From Thermotogota bacterium (GTDB lineage Bacteria; Thermotogota; Thermotogae; Thermotogales; DSM-5069), in assembly GCA_029551145.1 (NCBI GenBank), contig JAKPGA010000004.1:62001-126000 (forward strand): 64,000 nucleotides of DNA, written 5' to 3'. Position numbers and translations under genes: made by a program. This document shows positions 1-9,437 of the stretch, piece by piece. The number at the start of each line of letters is the position of its first letter. The stretch's first letter is position 1. Under the pieces are notes generated by a model. It had not been told where the DNA came from. It made no database searches and saw nothing but the letters and a program-made list of their open reading frames with translations.

Positions 1-1101
1 ATCTACGTCACGATCGTCTTCTGGTTAATGGAAGCCCTGCCTGGAAGTTTTCTCGATAAATATCTCATGAACCCCAAGATCACACCAGAGATAAGAGAGA
101 ATCTGAAGCGCCAGTTTGGTTTAGACAAGCCGGTTTTCACAAGATATTTGTACTACATGAAGAACTTCTTGGTTTTGGATCTTGGTGTCTCATTTTCGTA
201 CTTTCCAAAGAAGGTTAGTTCGATAATCTTCGAAAGACTTCCAAGAACCGTTTTCTTGTTTGCGACGTCGACTTTGATTTCATACGCGTTTGGGTATAAT
301 CTTGGTAAGAGATCTGCATGGAGAAGAGGCAAGGTAGTTGATCAGGTGACGACCTTCACTGGTATCATCTTTTGGACAATCTTTTTGCCTTTACTTGCCA
401 TATTCAACATCTGGTTGTTCGGAGTCATTTTGGGAATACTTCCTTTGAACCAATTCATAGAACCGAATCTTTGGAGACACGTTTCTTTTTCAGCACAGGA
501 TCTTTTTCTGAAGCTTTTGTTGAACGCATTTATCTTCTTGATTGTTTTTTTGATCGCCATGATAATTTCGCGTGGACTCAAAACGATAGCCGCCAAGAGG
601 ATCCTGCTTTATACTTCTTCGATTGTTACGATAGTTATCTCAGTTTCGATTTGGATTCTCTCGGGTAAAGCGATATATGCCTGGGATATCATAAAGCACA
701 TGGTTCTTCCTGTTTTCACGCTGACACTTTATTCATTCGCCGGAAGCATGCTGGTCATGAGAGACACGATGCTCGATGTGATTAGGGAAGACTACATCAC
801 CACTGCCAAAGCAAAGGGCTTGCCAGACAAGATAGTCAGAGACAAACACGCTGCGAGAAACGCTTTACTACCACTTGTAACCAACTTTGTGATAAGCCTT
901 GGTTTCACGATCAGTGGAGGCATAATAACCGAGACCATGTTCTCGTGGCCCGGCCTTGGGAGGGCGTACCTGGAAGCCTTGAGTCAGCAAGACTCGCCTT
1001 TGCTGATTGGTCTTCTTGTCTTCACGGGTGTTTTTGTTCTTTTCGCCCACCTTGTTGCTGACATACTCTACGCCTTTTTGGATCCAAGAATAAGATATTG
1101 A
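1..1101 (+). CDS. Oligopeptide/dipeptide-type ABC transporter permease (OppB/DppB family), 5' end cut by window
   Basis: Inner-membrane permease subunit of a peptide- or oligosaccharide-type ABC importer. The reading frame is open from base 1, so the start codon lies outside the window; the first internal ATG at 28 is not the true start. The C-terminal half carries the BPD_transp_1 EAA loop, with a KAKGLPDKIV core about 263-290 codons in, and ends in the DPRIRY tail usual for OppB. Between the early conserved region and the EAA loop there is an extra stretch of roughly 70 residues with two or more added hydrophobic segments. The second permease and two ATPases follow directly, so this is the first visible gene of an opp/dpp-like operon. 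The solute-binding protein would lie upstream and the substrate cannot be told. Confidence 0.93.
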   Translation: MYVTIVFWLMEALPGSFLDKYLMNPKITPEIRENLKRQFGLDKPVFTRYLYYMKNFLVLDLGVSFSYFPKKVSSIIFERLPRTVFLFATSTLISYAFGYNLGKRSAWRRGKVVDQVTTFTGIIFWTIFLPLLAIFNIWLFGVILGILPLNQFIEPNLWRHVSFSAQDLFLKLLLNAFIFLIVFLIAMIISRGLKTIAAKRILLYTSSIVTIVISVSIWILSGKAIYAWDIIKHMVLPVFTLTLYSFAGSMLVMRDTMLDVIREDYITTAKAKGLPDKIVRDKHAARNALLPLVTNFVISLGFTISGGIITETMFSWPGLGRAYLEALSQQDSPLLIGLLVFTGVFVLFAHLVADILYAFLDPRIRY

Positions 1102-1111
1102 GGTGAGTGAA

Positions 1112-2092
1112 ATGGTTGATGCAGTCATAAAGGAACCTTTGTGGAAGATTCGTCTCAAACTTTGGATGAGATCCTTAAGAACAGGATGGGAGCTTTTCAG
1201 AGAAAGAAAACTGGCTGTATTTGGCCTTGGAGTTATAATATTCTTCGCGGTCTTCGGCTTGGTTTATCCTCTGTATCCGACGATAATGAAGAACATTTTC
1301 TGGAAAAATGATCCTTTTGGGTATCAAACTTTCGCACCCTATGACCCGATAATCGGCTTTGATCCTGATATAATGAGTCATCCTTCGGCACCGTCTTTCA
1401 GACATCCTTTGGGTACGGACCCTCTTGGGAGAGACATTCTGTCCATGATCATGTACAGTACCCCACGTGAATTTGTTCTTGGAATAACCGCCGCGTTGAT
1501 AACGGTTGTCATAGGCACGATTATCGGCGCCAGTTGTGCATACTACGGAGGTGTGATAGACACATTTTTCATGAGGCTTGCCGATATCGTGATGCTCTTT
1601 CCAAGTCTCGCGCTGCTCATGGTTTTGAGTGCCTTCATAGATCTGACGCTTTTCAGACTTGCCCTCATCATAGGCATGCTTTCTGGTTTTGGTTCGATCA
1701 CCCTGGTACTCAAAGCACAGGCTCTAACGATAAAGGTGAGGCCATTCATCGAGGCTGCGAAGTCGACTGGCGCGAGCGATGCTTACATAATATTCAGGCA
1801 CATCATACCGAATATACTGCCTCTTTCATTTCTATACATGATGCTCAACGTGACAGGAGCGATTTTCACCGAAGCCACTCTTTCATTTCTCGGACTTGCG
1901 AATATAAGAATGAGCTGGGGCGTGATAATCCAGATGGCTGAATCTTCGGGGTATCTAATGGGAGCGAGCATTGGGACTTACTGGTGGCTTTGGCTTCCAG
2001 CGGGTGTCTGTATAACTCTGCTTTGTTCTGCGTTCTACTTCCTTGGCAGAGGACTTGAAGAGATCGTGAATCCAAGGCTCAGAAAGAGGTGA
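1112..2092 (+). CDS. Oligopeptide/dipeptide-type ABC transporter permease (OppC/DppC family)
   Basis: Second membrane permease of the importer, about 326 residues. An N-terminal cytosolic tail precedes the first membrane helix (OppC_N-type, LAVFGLGVIIFFAVFG). The family motif LGTDPLGRDILS lies near residue 100 and the EAA loop (EAAKSTGASDAYIIFRHIIP) near 210. The ATG at 1112 is preferred over the in-frame GTG at 1103 because GAGGTG at about 1100-1105 sits at normal spacing from the ATG but overlaps the GTG. It starts about 10 nt after the upstream permease, so the two are translated from one message and should form the heterodimeric channel. Confidence 0.94.
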   Translation: MVDAVIKEPLWKIRLKLWMRSLRTGWELFRERKLAVFGLGVIIFFAVFGLVYPLYPTIMKNIFWKNDPFGYQTFAPYDPIIGFDPDIMSHPSAPSFRHPLGTDPLGRDILSMIMYSTPREFVLGITAALITVVIGTIIGASCAYYGGVIDTFFMRLADIVMLFPSLALLMVLSAFIDLTLFRLALIIGMLSGFGSITLVLKAQALTIKVRPFIEAAKSTGASDAYIIFRHIIPNILPLSFLYMMLNVTGAIFTEATLSFLGLANIRMSWGVIIQMAESSGYLMGASIGTYWWLWLPAGVCITLLCSAFYFLGRGLEEIVNPRLRKR

Positions 2093-2096
2093 TGAA

Positions 2097-3084
<988 letters not shown>

Positions 3085-3095
<11 letters not shown>

Positions 3096-4254
3096 ATTGG
3101 TGTTGAAAATAGAAGGTCTCAGAAAACTCTTTCCCGCTGAAAGACGTATATTCAGTAGAACAAAGTATTTTGTTCATGCTGTGGATGACATATCCATCGA
3201 GATAAAAAGAAGAGAATCACTCGCTTTGGTTGGAGAATCTGGTTGCGGCAAGACAACGACAGGTAAGGTGCTTGTCGGACTTGAAGAGCCAACAGATGGA
3301 AGAATCACAGTCGAGCAAGAAGATGTAACGCCTTTGCTTTACGAAAATGAGAGTTCGGCACGACGTTATATCGAGCGAAATTATGTCGAGAGATTTTCCA
3401 AGATGGATGATCAACAGCTCAAGACTTTGGATGGTGTGGACGGTATATACGCCGAGAGATTTCTCAAATTGTCAAAAGATGGTACAAAATTCATTTCGGA
3501 GTTTCTTGAAAACCGTAGGGTGAGAGTCTGGCAACTTCGCAGACGTGTGCAGATGATCTTTCAAGATCCATATGAATCACTGAATCCCAGAATGACCATC
3601 TTTGATATTGTCTCTGAGCCTTTGAATATTCACGAAATAGGTAATCTGAAAGAACGCGAGGACAGAGTCGCAGAAATGCTCGCGAGTGTTGGTCTAACGC
3701 CACCAGAGACCTTCATGTTCAGATTTCCACATGAACTGTCTGGTGGGCAGAGACAGAGAGTTGCGATAGCGAGGGCTTTGATTTTGAATCCATCCTTTGT
3801 AGTAGCAGATGAACCGACCTCAATGCTTGATGTATCGATAAGAACAGGCGTAATGAAGCTGATGATGAGACTTGCCGATGAACACAACATGAGTTATCTG
3901 TACATAACCCACGACCTCGCAGTCGCAAGATATATGAGTAACAACATAGCCGTTATGTACCTTGGAAAAATAGTTGAGACTGGCCCAACCGAAGAGGTGC
4001 TGCAAAACCCACTTCACCCTTACACCAAGGCACTGCTGGCGGCGGTACCTATCCCAGACCCAGAGCAAAAAAGAGGTGAACCAAATATAAAGGGAAGCGT
4101 TCCCAAACCTATAAACCCGCCCAAGCGCTGTAGATTCTTCGATAGATGCCCTTACGCGGTTGAATACTGCGAGAAAAACGACCATCCGAAACTGGTAGAG
4201 GTACTTCCAAACCACAAGGTCGCTTGCTATGTTGTCAGTGGCGAAACAAAGTAA
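3085..4254 (+). CDS. ABC transporter ATP-binding protein (OppF/DppF family) with an internal insertion
   Basis: Second cytosolic ATPase of the importer, 389 residues against about 310-330 for ordinary OppF. Walker A GESGCGKTT is near residue 50, the Q-loop IFQDPYESLNPR near 157, the signature LSGGQRQRVAIARAL near 218, Walker B VVADEPTSMLD near 238, and a C-terminal cysteine motif CRFFDRCPYAVEYC. The extra length lies between Walker A and the Q-loop, about residues 78-150, a charged helical stretch containing LDGVDGIYAERFLKL. Nucleotide-binding motifs are intact, so the protein should be active. It overlaps oppD by 11 nt and the next gene by 26 nt. Confidence 0.94.
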
Positions 4255-4660
4255 AACGGTTCGCTTTATTTTGATGTTGTGCATAATCCTGGCGGTGTCC
4301 AATTACACTGCCGGGGTATTTATCTATCGTGGTTATGTGAAGAGACTGTCCGAGACATCTATAAATTGCTGGATAACTTTCGAGCAAGATCTATTGCGGG
4401 GAAAAATAGAGATAAAGCCTGCCGATGGCATGAAGGTTTTTCCCGTGGATTATCAGATTTATTTTTATGACGACAGAGGCAACACTTTGCAACTCATCGC
4501 GGATTCGCTGAGTGGAAAGCTCCACGCGGACTTTGAAACTCAGATGAAGGAGAAACTCTTTTCGAAGCAATGGCAGGTGGTGGGGTATTCGAATGTTAAG
4601 ATCAGATGGCTGTGGCTCTCGATGAGTTTGAGTCTGCCAATAGAGGTGCAAGTCGAATGA
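4229..4660 (+). CDS. Unknown membrane-anchored protein after the opp-type genes
   Basis: I do not recognise a family. The 143-residue product has one N-terminal hydrophobic segment (residues 11-33, VRFILMLCIILAVSNYTAGV), then a soluble, mostly beta-like region that would lie outside the membrane, and a second moderately hydrophobic stretch near the end (IRWLWLSMSLSLPI). The start overlaps the OppF gene by 26 nt; AAGG about 9 nt upstream is a plausible RBS. It is translationally linked to the transporter genes and to the next membrane gene by an ATGA overlap, so a role connected with the transporter is possible but unproven. Confidence 0.7.
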   Translation: MLSVAKQSKTVRFILMLCIILAVSNYTAGVFIYRGYVKRLSETSINCWITFEQDLLRGKIEIKPADGMKVFPVDYQIYFYDDRGNTLQLIADSLSGKLHADFETQMKEKLFSKQWQVVGYSNVKIRWLWLSMSLSLPIEVQVE

Positions 4661-5016
4661 GAAAGATTGCTTTGTTTTTCATTTTGATGACCTTCATCTA
4701 CCATGCCGTTGTTTTCGAACTGATTCTTGGGAAATTCTCCCCATTGCCGTCTTATCTGCTGTGGATAATAGTTGCTCTTATTTCGTGGGCTCTTGGTGTT
4801 TCTATGGAGTCTTTCTCCAAGATTTTGTTCATCATAATCGGCTCTTTCATCGCGGCGGGGATCATCAGTTATTTTCTCATGAGCTTTTATATTCGTGAAA
4901 GTGTTGTCAGTCTGGTTCAAATGATAACCTTAAAAATGATATCAGTCTCTGTGCTCACTATCTTCATAATTAGTAGTGTTTGCGCTTTTCTTGGCTACAT
5001 GTTCAGATCTCGATAG
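4657..5016 (+). CDS. Small integral membrane protein of unknown function
   Basis: A 119-residue, very hydrophobic protein with about four predicted membrane helices (near residues 5-25, 32-50, 54-75 and 90-112) and a positively charged RSR end. The ATG at 4657 forms an ATGA overlap with the stop of the previous gene, so it is preferred over an upstream in-frame ATG at 4606. No family motif is visible. The last 75 nt overlap the 3' end of the convergent CPBP protease gene, which suggests no terminator lies between the two units. Confidence 0.7.
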   Translation: MRKIALFFILMTFIYHAVVFELILGKFSPLPSYLLWIIVALISWALGVSMESFSKILFIIIGSFIAAGIISYFLMSFYIRESVVSLVQMITLKMISVSVLTIFIISSVCAFLGYMFRSR

Positions 5017-5562
5017 CATCAGCAAACCCACTGAATTGTTAAGCACATGGCAGAGTATCGGGCAGAAAAGACTCTGAGTGCTGATAGCGGAGTACGCGAA
5101 TATATACCCAGCGGCAAATCTGTAGGCGAAGTTGAACACTGAAAACTTTTCCATCCTGCTGAAGACATTTGCCAGATGAACACAGGAAAAGATGGCTGCG
5201 TTCAAAAGAACACTCGGCAATAAGAACAGTAGTGCACCCCTGAAGATGATCTCTTCTGACACAGGTAACGCGATGCCGATGAAAAGAAGGTCGGAAAATG
5301 AGATCTTCTTGTAGAATCTCATCTGCTGAGCCTTCAAAAGGTCACCGAGAAAAACCATTGTTGCGAAGACCAAAAGAAAATAAAAAAAACCTTTGAACTG
5401 AACCGTGAATGTGTAAGGTACATCCATGAAAAAATACAAAGCCACAGCGTACAAAAGTTGACAGATGGATATGAACGGTATCTTGTGCCTTCTCACCAAT
5501 TTCGATAGATTCTGTAGGATCACCATTATCAGCAAGATCAGAAGGATAGAAAGAATCGCCAA
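4942..5562 (-). CDS. CPBP family intramembrane glutamic protease (CAAX protease/Abi type)
   Basis: Multi-pass membrane protein of about 206 residues. It has the CPBP motifs in order: EEIIFR (EExxxR, near residue 103), then a histidine in FSCVHLAN, then HVLNN near the C-terminus, which in this family form the intramembrane active site. Members process prenylated proteins in eukaryotes and are linked to bacteriocin immunity or membrane-protein processing in bacteria; the target here is unknown. A TTG at 5562 is chosen because GGGGG lies 7 nt upstream. It starts just after the stop of the radical SAM gene and is the last gene of the long minus-strand unit. Confidence 0.85.
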   Translation of the reverse strand: MAILSILLILLIMVILQNLSKLVRRHKIPFISICQLLYAVALYFFMDVPYTFTVQFKGFFYFLLVFATMVFLGDLLKAQQMRFYKKISFSDLLFIGIALPVSEEIIFRGALLFLLPSVLLNAAIFSCVHLANVFSRMEKFSVFNFAYRFAAGYIFAYSAISTQSLFCPILCHVLNNSVGLLMLSRSEHVAKKSANTTNYEDSEHRD

Positions 5563-5573
5563 ATCTGTACCCC

Positions 5574-7364
5574 CTACTTTGACACATCTTCGAGAATGTT
5601 CTTCACATATGTGCTGCACACACCACAGTTGTTACACCTGCTCCAGCGACAGTCCTGTGTCGTGATGCCCAAAAGAGCCCTCTGGTATTCTTCGATCAGA
5701 AAACTCTTGCTCACCCCAACATTTATGTGGTCCCAAGGAAGATCTTCGTGGAGATCTCTTTGTCTCAAATAGTGGTTTAAGTCTATCTGTGACTTCTCTA
5801 TGGCGCTCTTCCACATCTCGAAATTGAAAACATCTGCCCAGTCATCAAACAGCGAGCCATTTCTGAAGGCGTTCAAAACAACATCGAAGACCTTCCTGTC
5901 CCCCCTACAGAGCATGCCCTCTATCAGGCTCATATATGGATCGTGGAAATTCACACTCGCGATATCTCTGGCTTGTAGGACGATTCTTCGTGCATGATCA
6001 ATGTAATCAGTTGATCTTTGCTCAGCAAACTGGAATGGAGTGTGTGGCTTTGGAATGAAATTCGCCACAGAAAGAACGATTTTCTTAAACCCGATCTTGC
6101 GAGCGATCTTTGCCATCTGTACGATACCAGAAAGATCCTCGTCGGTCTCCGTGGGCAAACCGATCATGAAATAGAGTTTCACCCTGTTCCAGCCAGCTCT
6201 TTTTGCTGCTTCAAGTGTGGTTATGTAATCTTCTTCAGTTACATTCTTGTTTATCACATCTCTGAGTCTTTGGGTACCTGCCTCGGGCGCGAAGGTCAGT
6301 CCGGTCCTACGTGCTGTACTCAGCCCTTGAGCGATGGACAATCCGAATTTGTCAAGGCGTGTTGAAGGAATGGATATCGAGACGGCATGGTTCTCAAATC
6401 TTTCTCTGAGAAGTTGCAGCATTTTGCCTATCGCACTGTGATCTGCAGTTGACAGCGACAAAAGAGCCAGCTCCTCGTAGCCGGTGCACAGAAGCGAATT
6501 TAACGCCTCATCGACAACCTTCTGGCTGTATTTCTCCCGGACAGGTCTGTATATAATTCCCGCTTGGCAGAACCTGCAACCTCTTGTGCAGCCGCGCATG
6601 ACCTCCACTACAACCCTGTCATGAACAAGCTCTGCATTTGGTACTATTCTTTTGGCAGGTAGTTGGACTTTGTTCAGATCTGTTGTGATTCTTCGATTTA
6701 TCTTCTGTGGGACCCAATCGAAGATTGGTTTGACAGGAATAGTCGGCTCATAAAAGACTGGCACATAAACTCCATCTATTTGCGAAAGTGCTTTGAGTCT
6801 TTCTTCTCTTTTCATTCCCTTTGTTCCGATCAGACTTTTGGCTATTTGCAGGGCGACTTCCTCTCCATCTCCAATCACGAAGGCATCAAAAACCCTTGAG
6901 AGAACCTCAGGGTTTGTCGTGCATGGCCCACCGGCTATGATTATCGGATCAGCGTCGGTGCGCTGGTCATTGTAAAGAGGTACACCGGCAAGTTCAAGTG
7001 CGCACAGCGCATTTGTGTAGGAAAGTTCGTACTGAAGGGATATACCGATTAAATCGAGTTTCCTCAAAGGGGTTTTCGATTCAAGGGTGAAAAGTTCAGC
7101 GCCTTTTTGCTTCATCAGTTCTATCATATCCTTCCATGGTAAGAAGACTCTCTCTGCCCAGACCTCTGGTAGACTATTGAGCACATAATATATGATCAAA
7201 AGGCCAAGATTTGACATTCCAACCTCGTAAAGGTCCGGGAAAACCAACCCTACTCTGAGCTTTGTTTCTGAAAGATCCTTAACTATTTGGTTGTATTCTC
7301 CGCCGATGTACCTTGAAGGCTTTTCAATTTTGTCGATATTTTCATTCAATATGCGTAGAATCAC
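5574..7364 (-). CDS. B12-binding-domain radical SAM protein (TIGR03960/YgiQ-like family)
   Basis: A 596-residue radical SAM enzyme of unknown substrate. The N-terminal 200 residues resemble the family's cobalamin-binding-like domain (SNLGLLIIYYVLN, then IIAGGPCTTNPEVLSRVFDA). The radical SAM cluster motif CTRGCRFC is near residue 255, followed by LSLSTADHSAI and FAPEAGTQRLRDVINKNV. The C-terminus carries a second cysteine cluster (DCRWSRCNNCGVC), which may bind another metal centre. Many relatives are fused to or followed by a DUF2344 partner; none is present here. GTG start with RBS GGAGGAAAGGG, overlapping the PBP2 stop by 4 nt. Confidence 0.9.
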   Translation of the reverse strand: MILRILNENIDKIEKPSRYIGGEYNQIVKDLSETKLRVGLVFPDLYEVGMSNLGLLIIYYVLNSLPEVWAERVFLPWKDMIELMKQKGAELFTLESKTPLRKLDLIGISLQYELSYTNALCALELAGVPLYNDQRTDADPIIIAGGPCTTNPEVLSRVFDAFVIGDGEEVALQIAKSLIGTKGMKREERLKALSQIDGVYVPVFYEPTIPVKPIFDWVPQKINRRITTDLNKVQLPAKRIVPNAELVHDRVVVEVMRGCTRGCRFCQAGIIYRPVREKYSQKVVDEALNSLLCTGYEELALLSLSTADHSAIGKMLQLLRERFENHAVSISIPSTRLDKFGLSIAQGLSTARRTGLTFAPEAGTQRLRDVINKNVTEEDYITTLEAAKRAGWNRVKLYFMIGLPTETDEDLSGIVQMAKIARKIGFKKIVLSVANFIPKPHTPFQFAEQRSTDYIDHARRIVLQARDIASVNFHDPYMSLIEGMLCRGDRKVFDVVLNAFRNGSLFDDWADVFNFEMWKSAIEKSQIDLNHYLRQRDLHEDLPWDHINVGVSKSFLIEEYQRALLGITTQDCRWSRCNNCGVCSTYVKNILEDVSK

Positions 7365-9019
7365 TTTACCCTTTCCTCCAAAAGATACTCAAAGATCTTT
7401 CTTGACATCGGGGCAGCGACTTCTCCACCACCACCTGCGTACTCGAGCATCGTCAAGACTAAGAACTGCGGTGAGTAGGTAGGTGAGAAGGCGACAAACC
7501 ATGAATGTGATCTTTCACCCTTTCGGCCCGTTTCAGCGGTACCCGTCTTACCGGCAACATCGATCTTGAGTCCCTTGAAAGCTTGGTAAGCGGTTCCTTC
7601 ATCAGTGGGACTGCCATTTGATTTGACGACTTCTCTCAGGGAGTCTTTTATGAAGTTGATTGTGCTCTGCTTCAGTGGGATTTTATAAGATAGAGTTTTC
7701 TCGTACTCAAATTGCTTTCTGCCTTGCTGATTTTTCACATAGTCCAGCACATGGGGACGGTAACAGATACCATCGTTGGCTATCGCGTTGAAAAAGTTGA
7801 GAATCTCTATAGGTGTTAGGTTGATAAAACTTTGTCCTATGCCACACAGTATCGTATCACCTGGATACCACGGTTCCTTGTAAGCGCCGTATTTCCAGTT
7901 TGGGTCTGGGTAGAGTCCTTTACGTTCCCCAGGCAGATCTATTCCCGTGAGCTGATCTATCATGAAAAGATCTGCATACTGCTTCATTCTCTCGATACCG
8001 AGTTGCAAAGCCAGGTTATAGAAAAACACGTTACATGACACCTTTATGGCCTTTTTGAGATCGGTGATCCCATGCCCGGCCACATACCAGTCTCTGTAAA
8101 TGCCCAAGGATCGTCCTGAACTGCCGATGTACTCGTAGTATCCTCTGCAGTCGACGGTTTTTGTCAAATCTGGGTCGTTTTCAAGGTACGCGATGGCATA
8201 GAGCGGCTTTATGATCGAACCAGGGGGATAAGTTGCACCAATTGCCCGATTTAGGAGTGGACTTTGAGGATCGTTTGAGATCTCCAGCCACTGTCTCTGA
8301 TCCATGCCGAGAAAGATGTTGGGGTCGAAACTCGGCGAGGAAGCCATCGCCAAAATGGCACCATCTTTTGCCGATTGAACAATAACGCTACCGGCGCGGT
8401 TAGAGCTACTCAAAAGCCTTTGAACATACTCTTGGAGTTTCGAATCTATGGTCAATACGACATCGTTTCCCGCAAGAGGTATCGCTTCCAAGAACCTCCC
8501 GATAACCCTGCCCGATGGCGATATACTCACCAATTCATAACCATCTTGGCCCTTCAGATATGAATCATATTGTTTTTCTATCCCTGAAACCCCATGTCTA
8601 TCGGAACCGACGTAACCTACAACGTGTGGAGCAAGATTGCTGTATCGTCGAATATATTTTCTGAAAACCAGAACACCTGAGTTTTCAAGTTTCATCGCCT
8701 CTGCTTCACTTATTTGGACCTCTTCACCCAGTATCAATTTCAGTTTCCTTTCCTGGCCCAAGACTTCATCAACTCTTTCGACATCCATCGAACCGGTAGA
8801 TTTTGCCACAAGGATCTCTTCATCCCAGGCGAGTGGGACACCATCGCTTGTCATTATCCTGCCCCGTGGGGCATCGATCTTTCTTACATAAACTTTCAAC
8901 GATTCTATGTATTCAAGATGTGATTTGTGCTGAACAATTTGTAGCACAAACGCTCTGATCAGAAGAATGCAAAATGGTATCGATATCATGAAATAGACGA
9001 CTACTCTAAGCCTTTTCAA
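7361..9019 (-). CDS. mrdA: Penicillin-binding protein 2 (peptidoglycan transpeptidase)
   Basis: Elongation-specific D,D-transpeptidase that crosslinks peptidoglycan during rod-shaped growth, anchored in the inner membrane. There is one N-terminal membrane helix (VVVYFMISIPFCILLIRAFV), then the pedestal/dimerisation domain with PRGRI, then the transpeptidase domain: active-site serine in GSIIKP (SxxK, near residue 270), SCN (SxN), and KTGTAETG near 490. About 552 residues, the usual PBP2 size. A TTG at 9019 is chosen because it sits 6-7 nt after GGAGGA; the TTG at 9025 abuts the RBS. It follows an MreD-like gene, the usual mre/mrd arrangement. Confidence 0.93.
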   Translation of the reverse strand: MKRLRVVVYFMISIPFCILLIRAFVLQIVQHKSHLEYIESLKVYVRKIDAPRGRIMTSDGVPLAWDEEILVAKSTGSMDVERVDEVLGQERKLKLILGEEVQISEAEAMKLENSGVLVFRKYIRRYSNLAPHVVGYVGSDRHGVSGIEKQYDSYLKGQDGYELVSISPSGRVIGRFLEAIPLAGNDVVLTIDSKLQEYVQRLLSSSNRAGSVIVQSAKDGAILAMASSPSFDPNIFLGMDQRQWLEISNDPQSPLLNRAIGATYPPGSIIKPLYAIAYLENDPDLTKTVDCRGYYEYIGSSGRSLGIYRDWYVAGHGITDLKKAIKVSCNVFFYNLALQLGIERMKQYADLFMIDQLTGIDLPGERKGLYPDPNWKYGAYKEPWYPGDTILCGIGQSFINLTPIEILNFFNAIANDGICYRPHVLDYVKNQQGRKQFEYEKTLSYKIPLKQSTINFIKDSLREVVKSNGSPTDEGTAYQAFKGLKIDVAGKTGTAETGRKGERSHSWFVAFSPTYSPQFLVLTMLEYAGGGGEVAAPMSRKIFEYLLEERVK

Positions 9020-9410
9020 AGTCAATCCTCCAGATCAGCAGAGACAGAGTCATTAGTACCAGGGCCATTATCCAAAAAGAACCCTCAAGCACTAAGAGAA
9101 GCGCGATGGTTATGTTGAAGAGCAAAAAGGGGAAAAAAGGCTTGAGAAAATACTCTCTTACCATGATAAAAAGCACATAAGCTGCGAATATCACAATGTG
9201 CAGAAAATTCAAAGCCTTGAAGCACAGTGCCGAATGAATTGTCAGGACAATCATGACTCTCAGAACACTTGTTATTCCTGAGAATTTAAGATACTCGACG
9301 GCAAGATAAGGCAAAAGCAAGGTAAACAGATCAAAGTAAGCGCCATCAACGGACAAAACCAAGGCTCCAAAGATATATATTCCAAACCTTTTCCAAAAGG
9401 TATTGTTCAC
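9006..9410 (-). CDS. MreD-like small membrane protein
   Basis: A 134-residue hydrophobic protein with about five membrane segments. Sequence similarity alone is weak, but its size, topology and position immediately upstream of PBP2 match MreD, the membrane component of the rod-shape (elongasome) complex. No mreB or mreC is present in the window. GTG start, preceded by TAGGTGAAAGAAAA. It overlaps the PBP2 reading frame by a few codons. An alternative is an unrelated small membrane protein that happens to lie in this operon. Confidence 0.6.
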   Translation of the reverse strand: MNNTFWKRFGIYIFGALVLSVDGAYFDLFTLLLPYLAVEYLKFSGITSVLRVMIVLTIHSALCFKALNFLHIVIFAAYVLFIMVREYFLKPFFPFLLFNITIALLLVLEGSFWIMALVLMTLSLLIWRIDFEKA

Positions 9411-9437
9411 TTTTCTTTCACCTACTCAGATTATATT

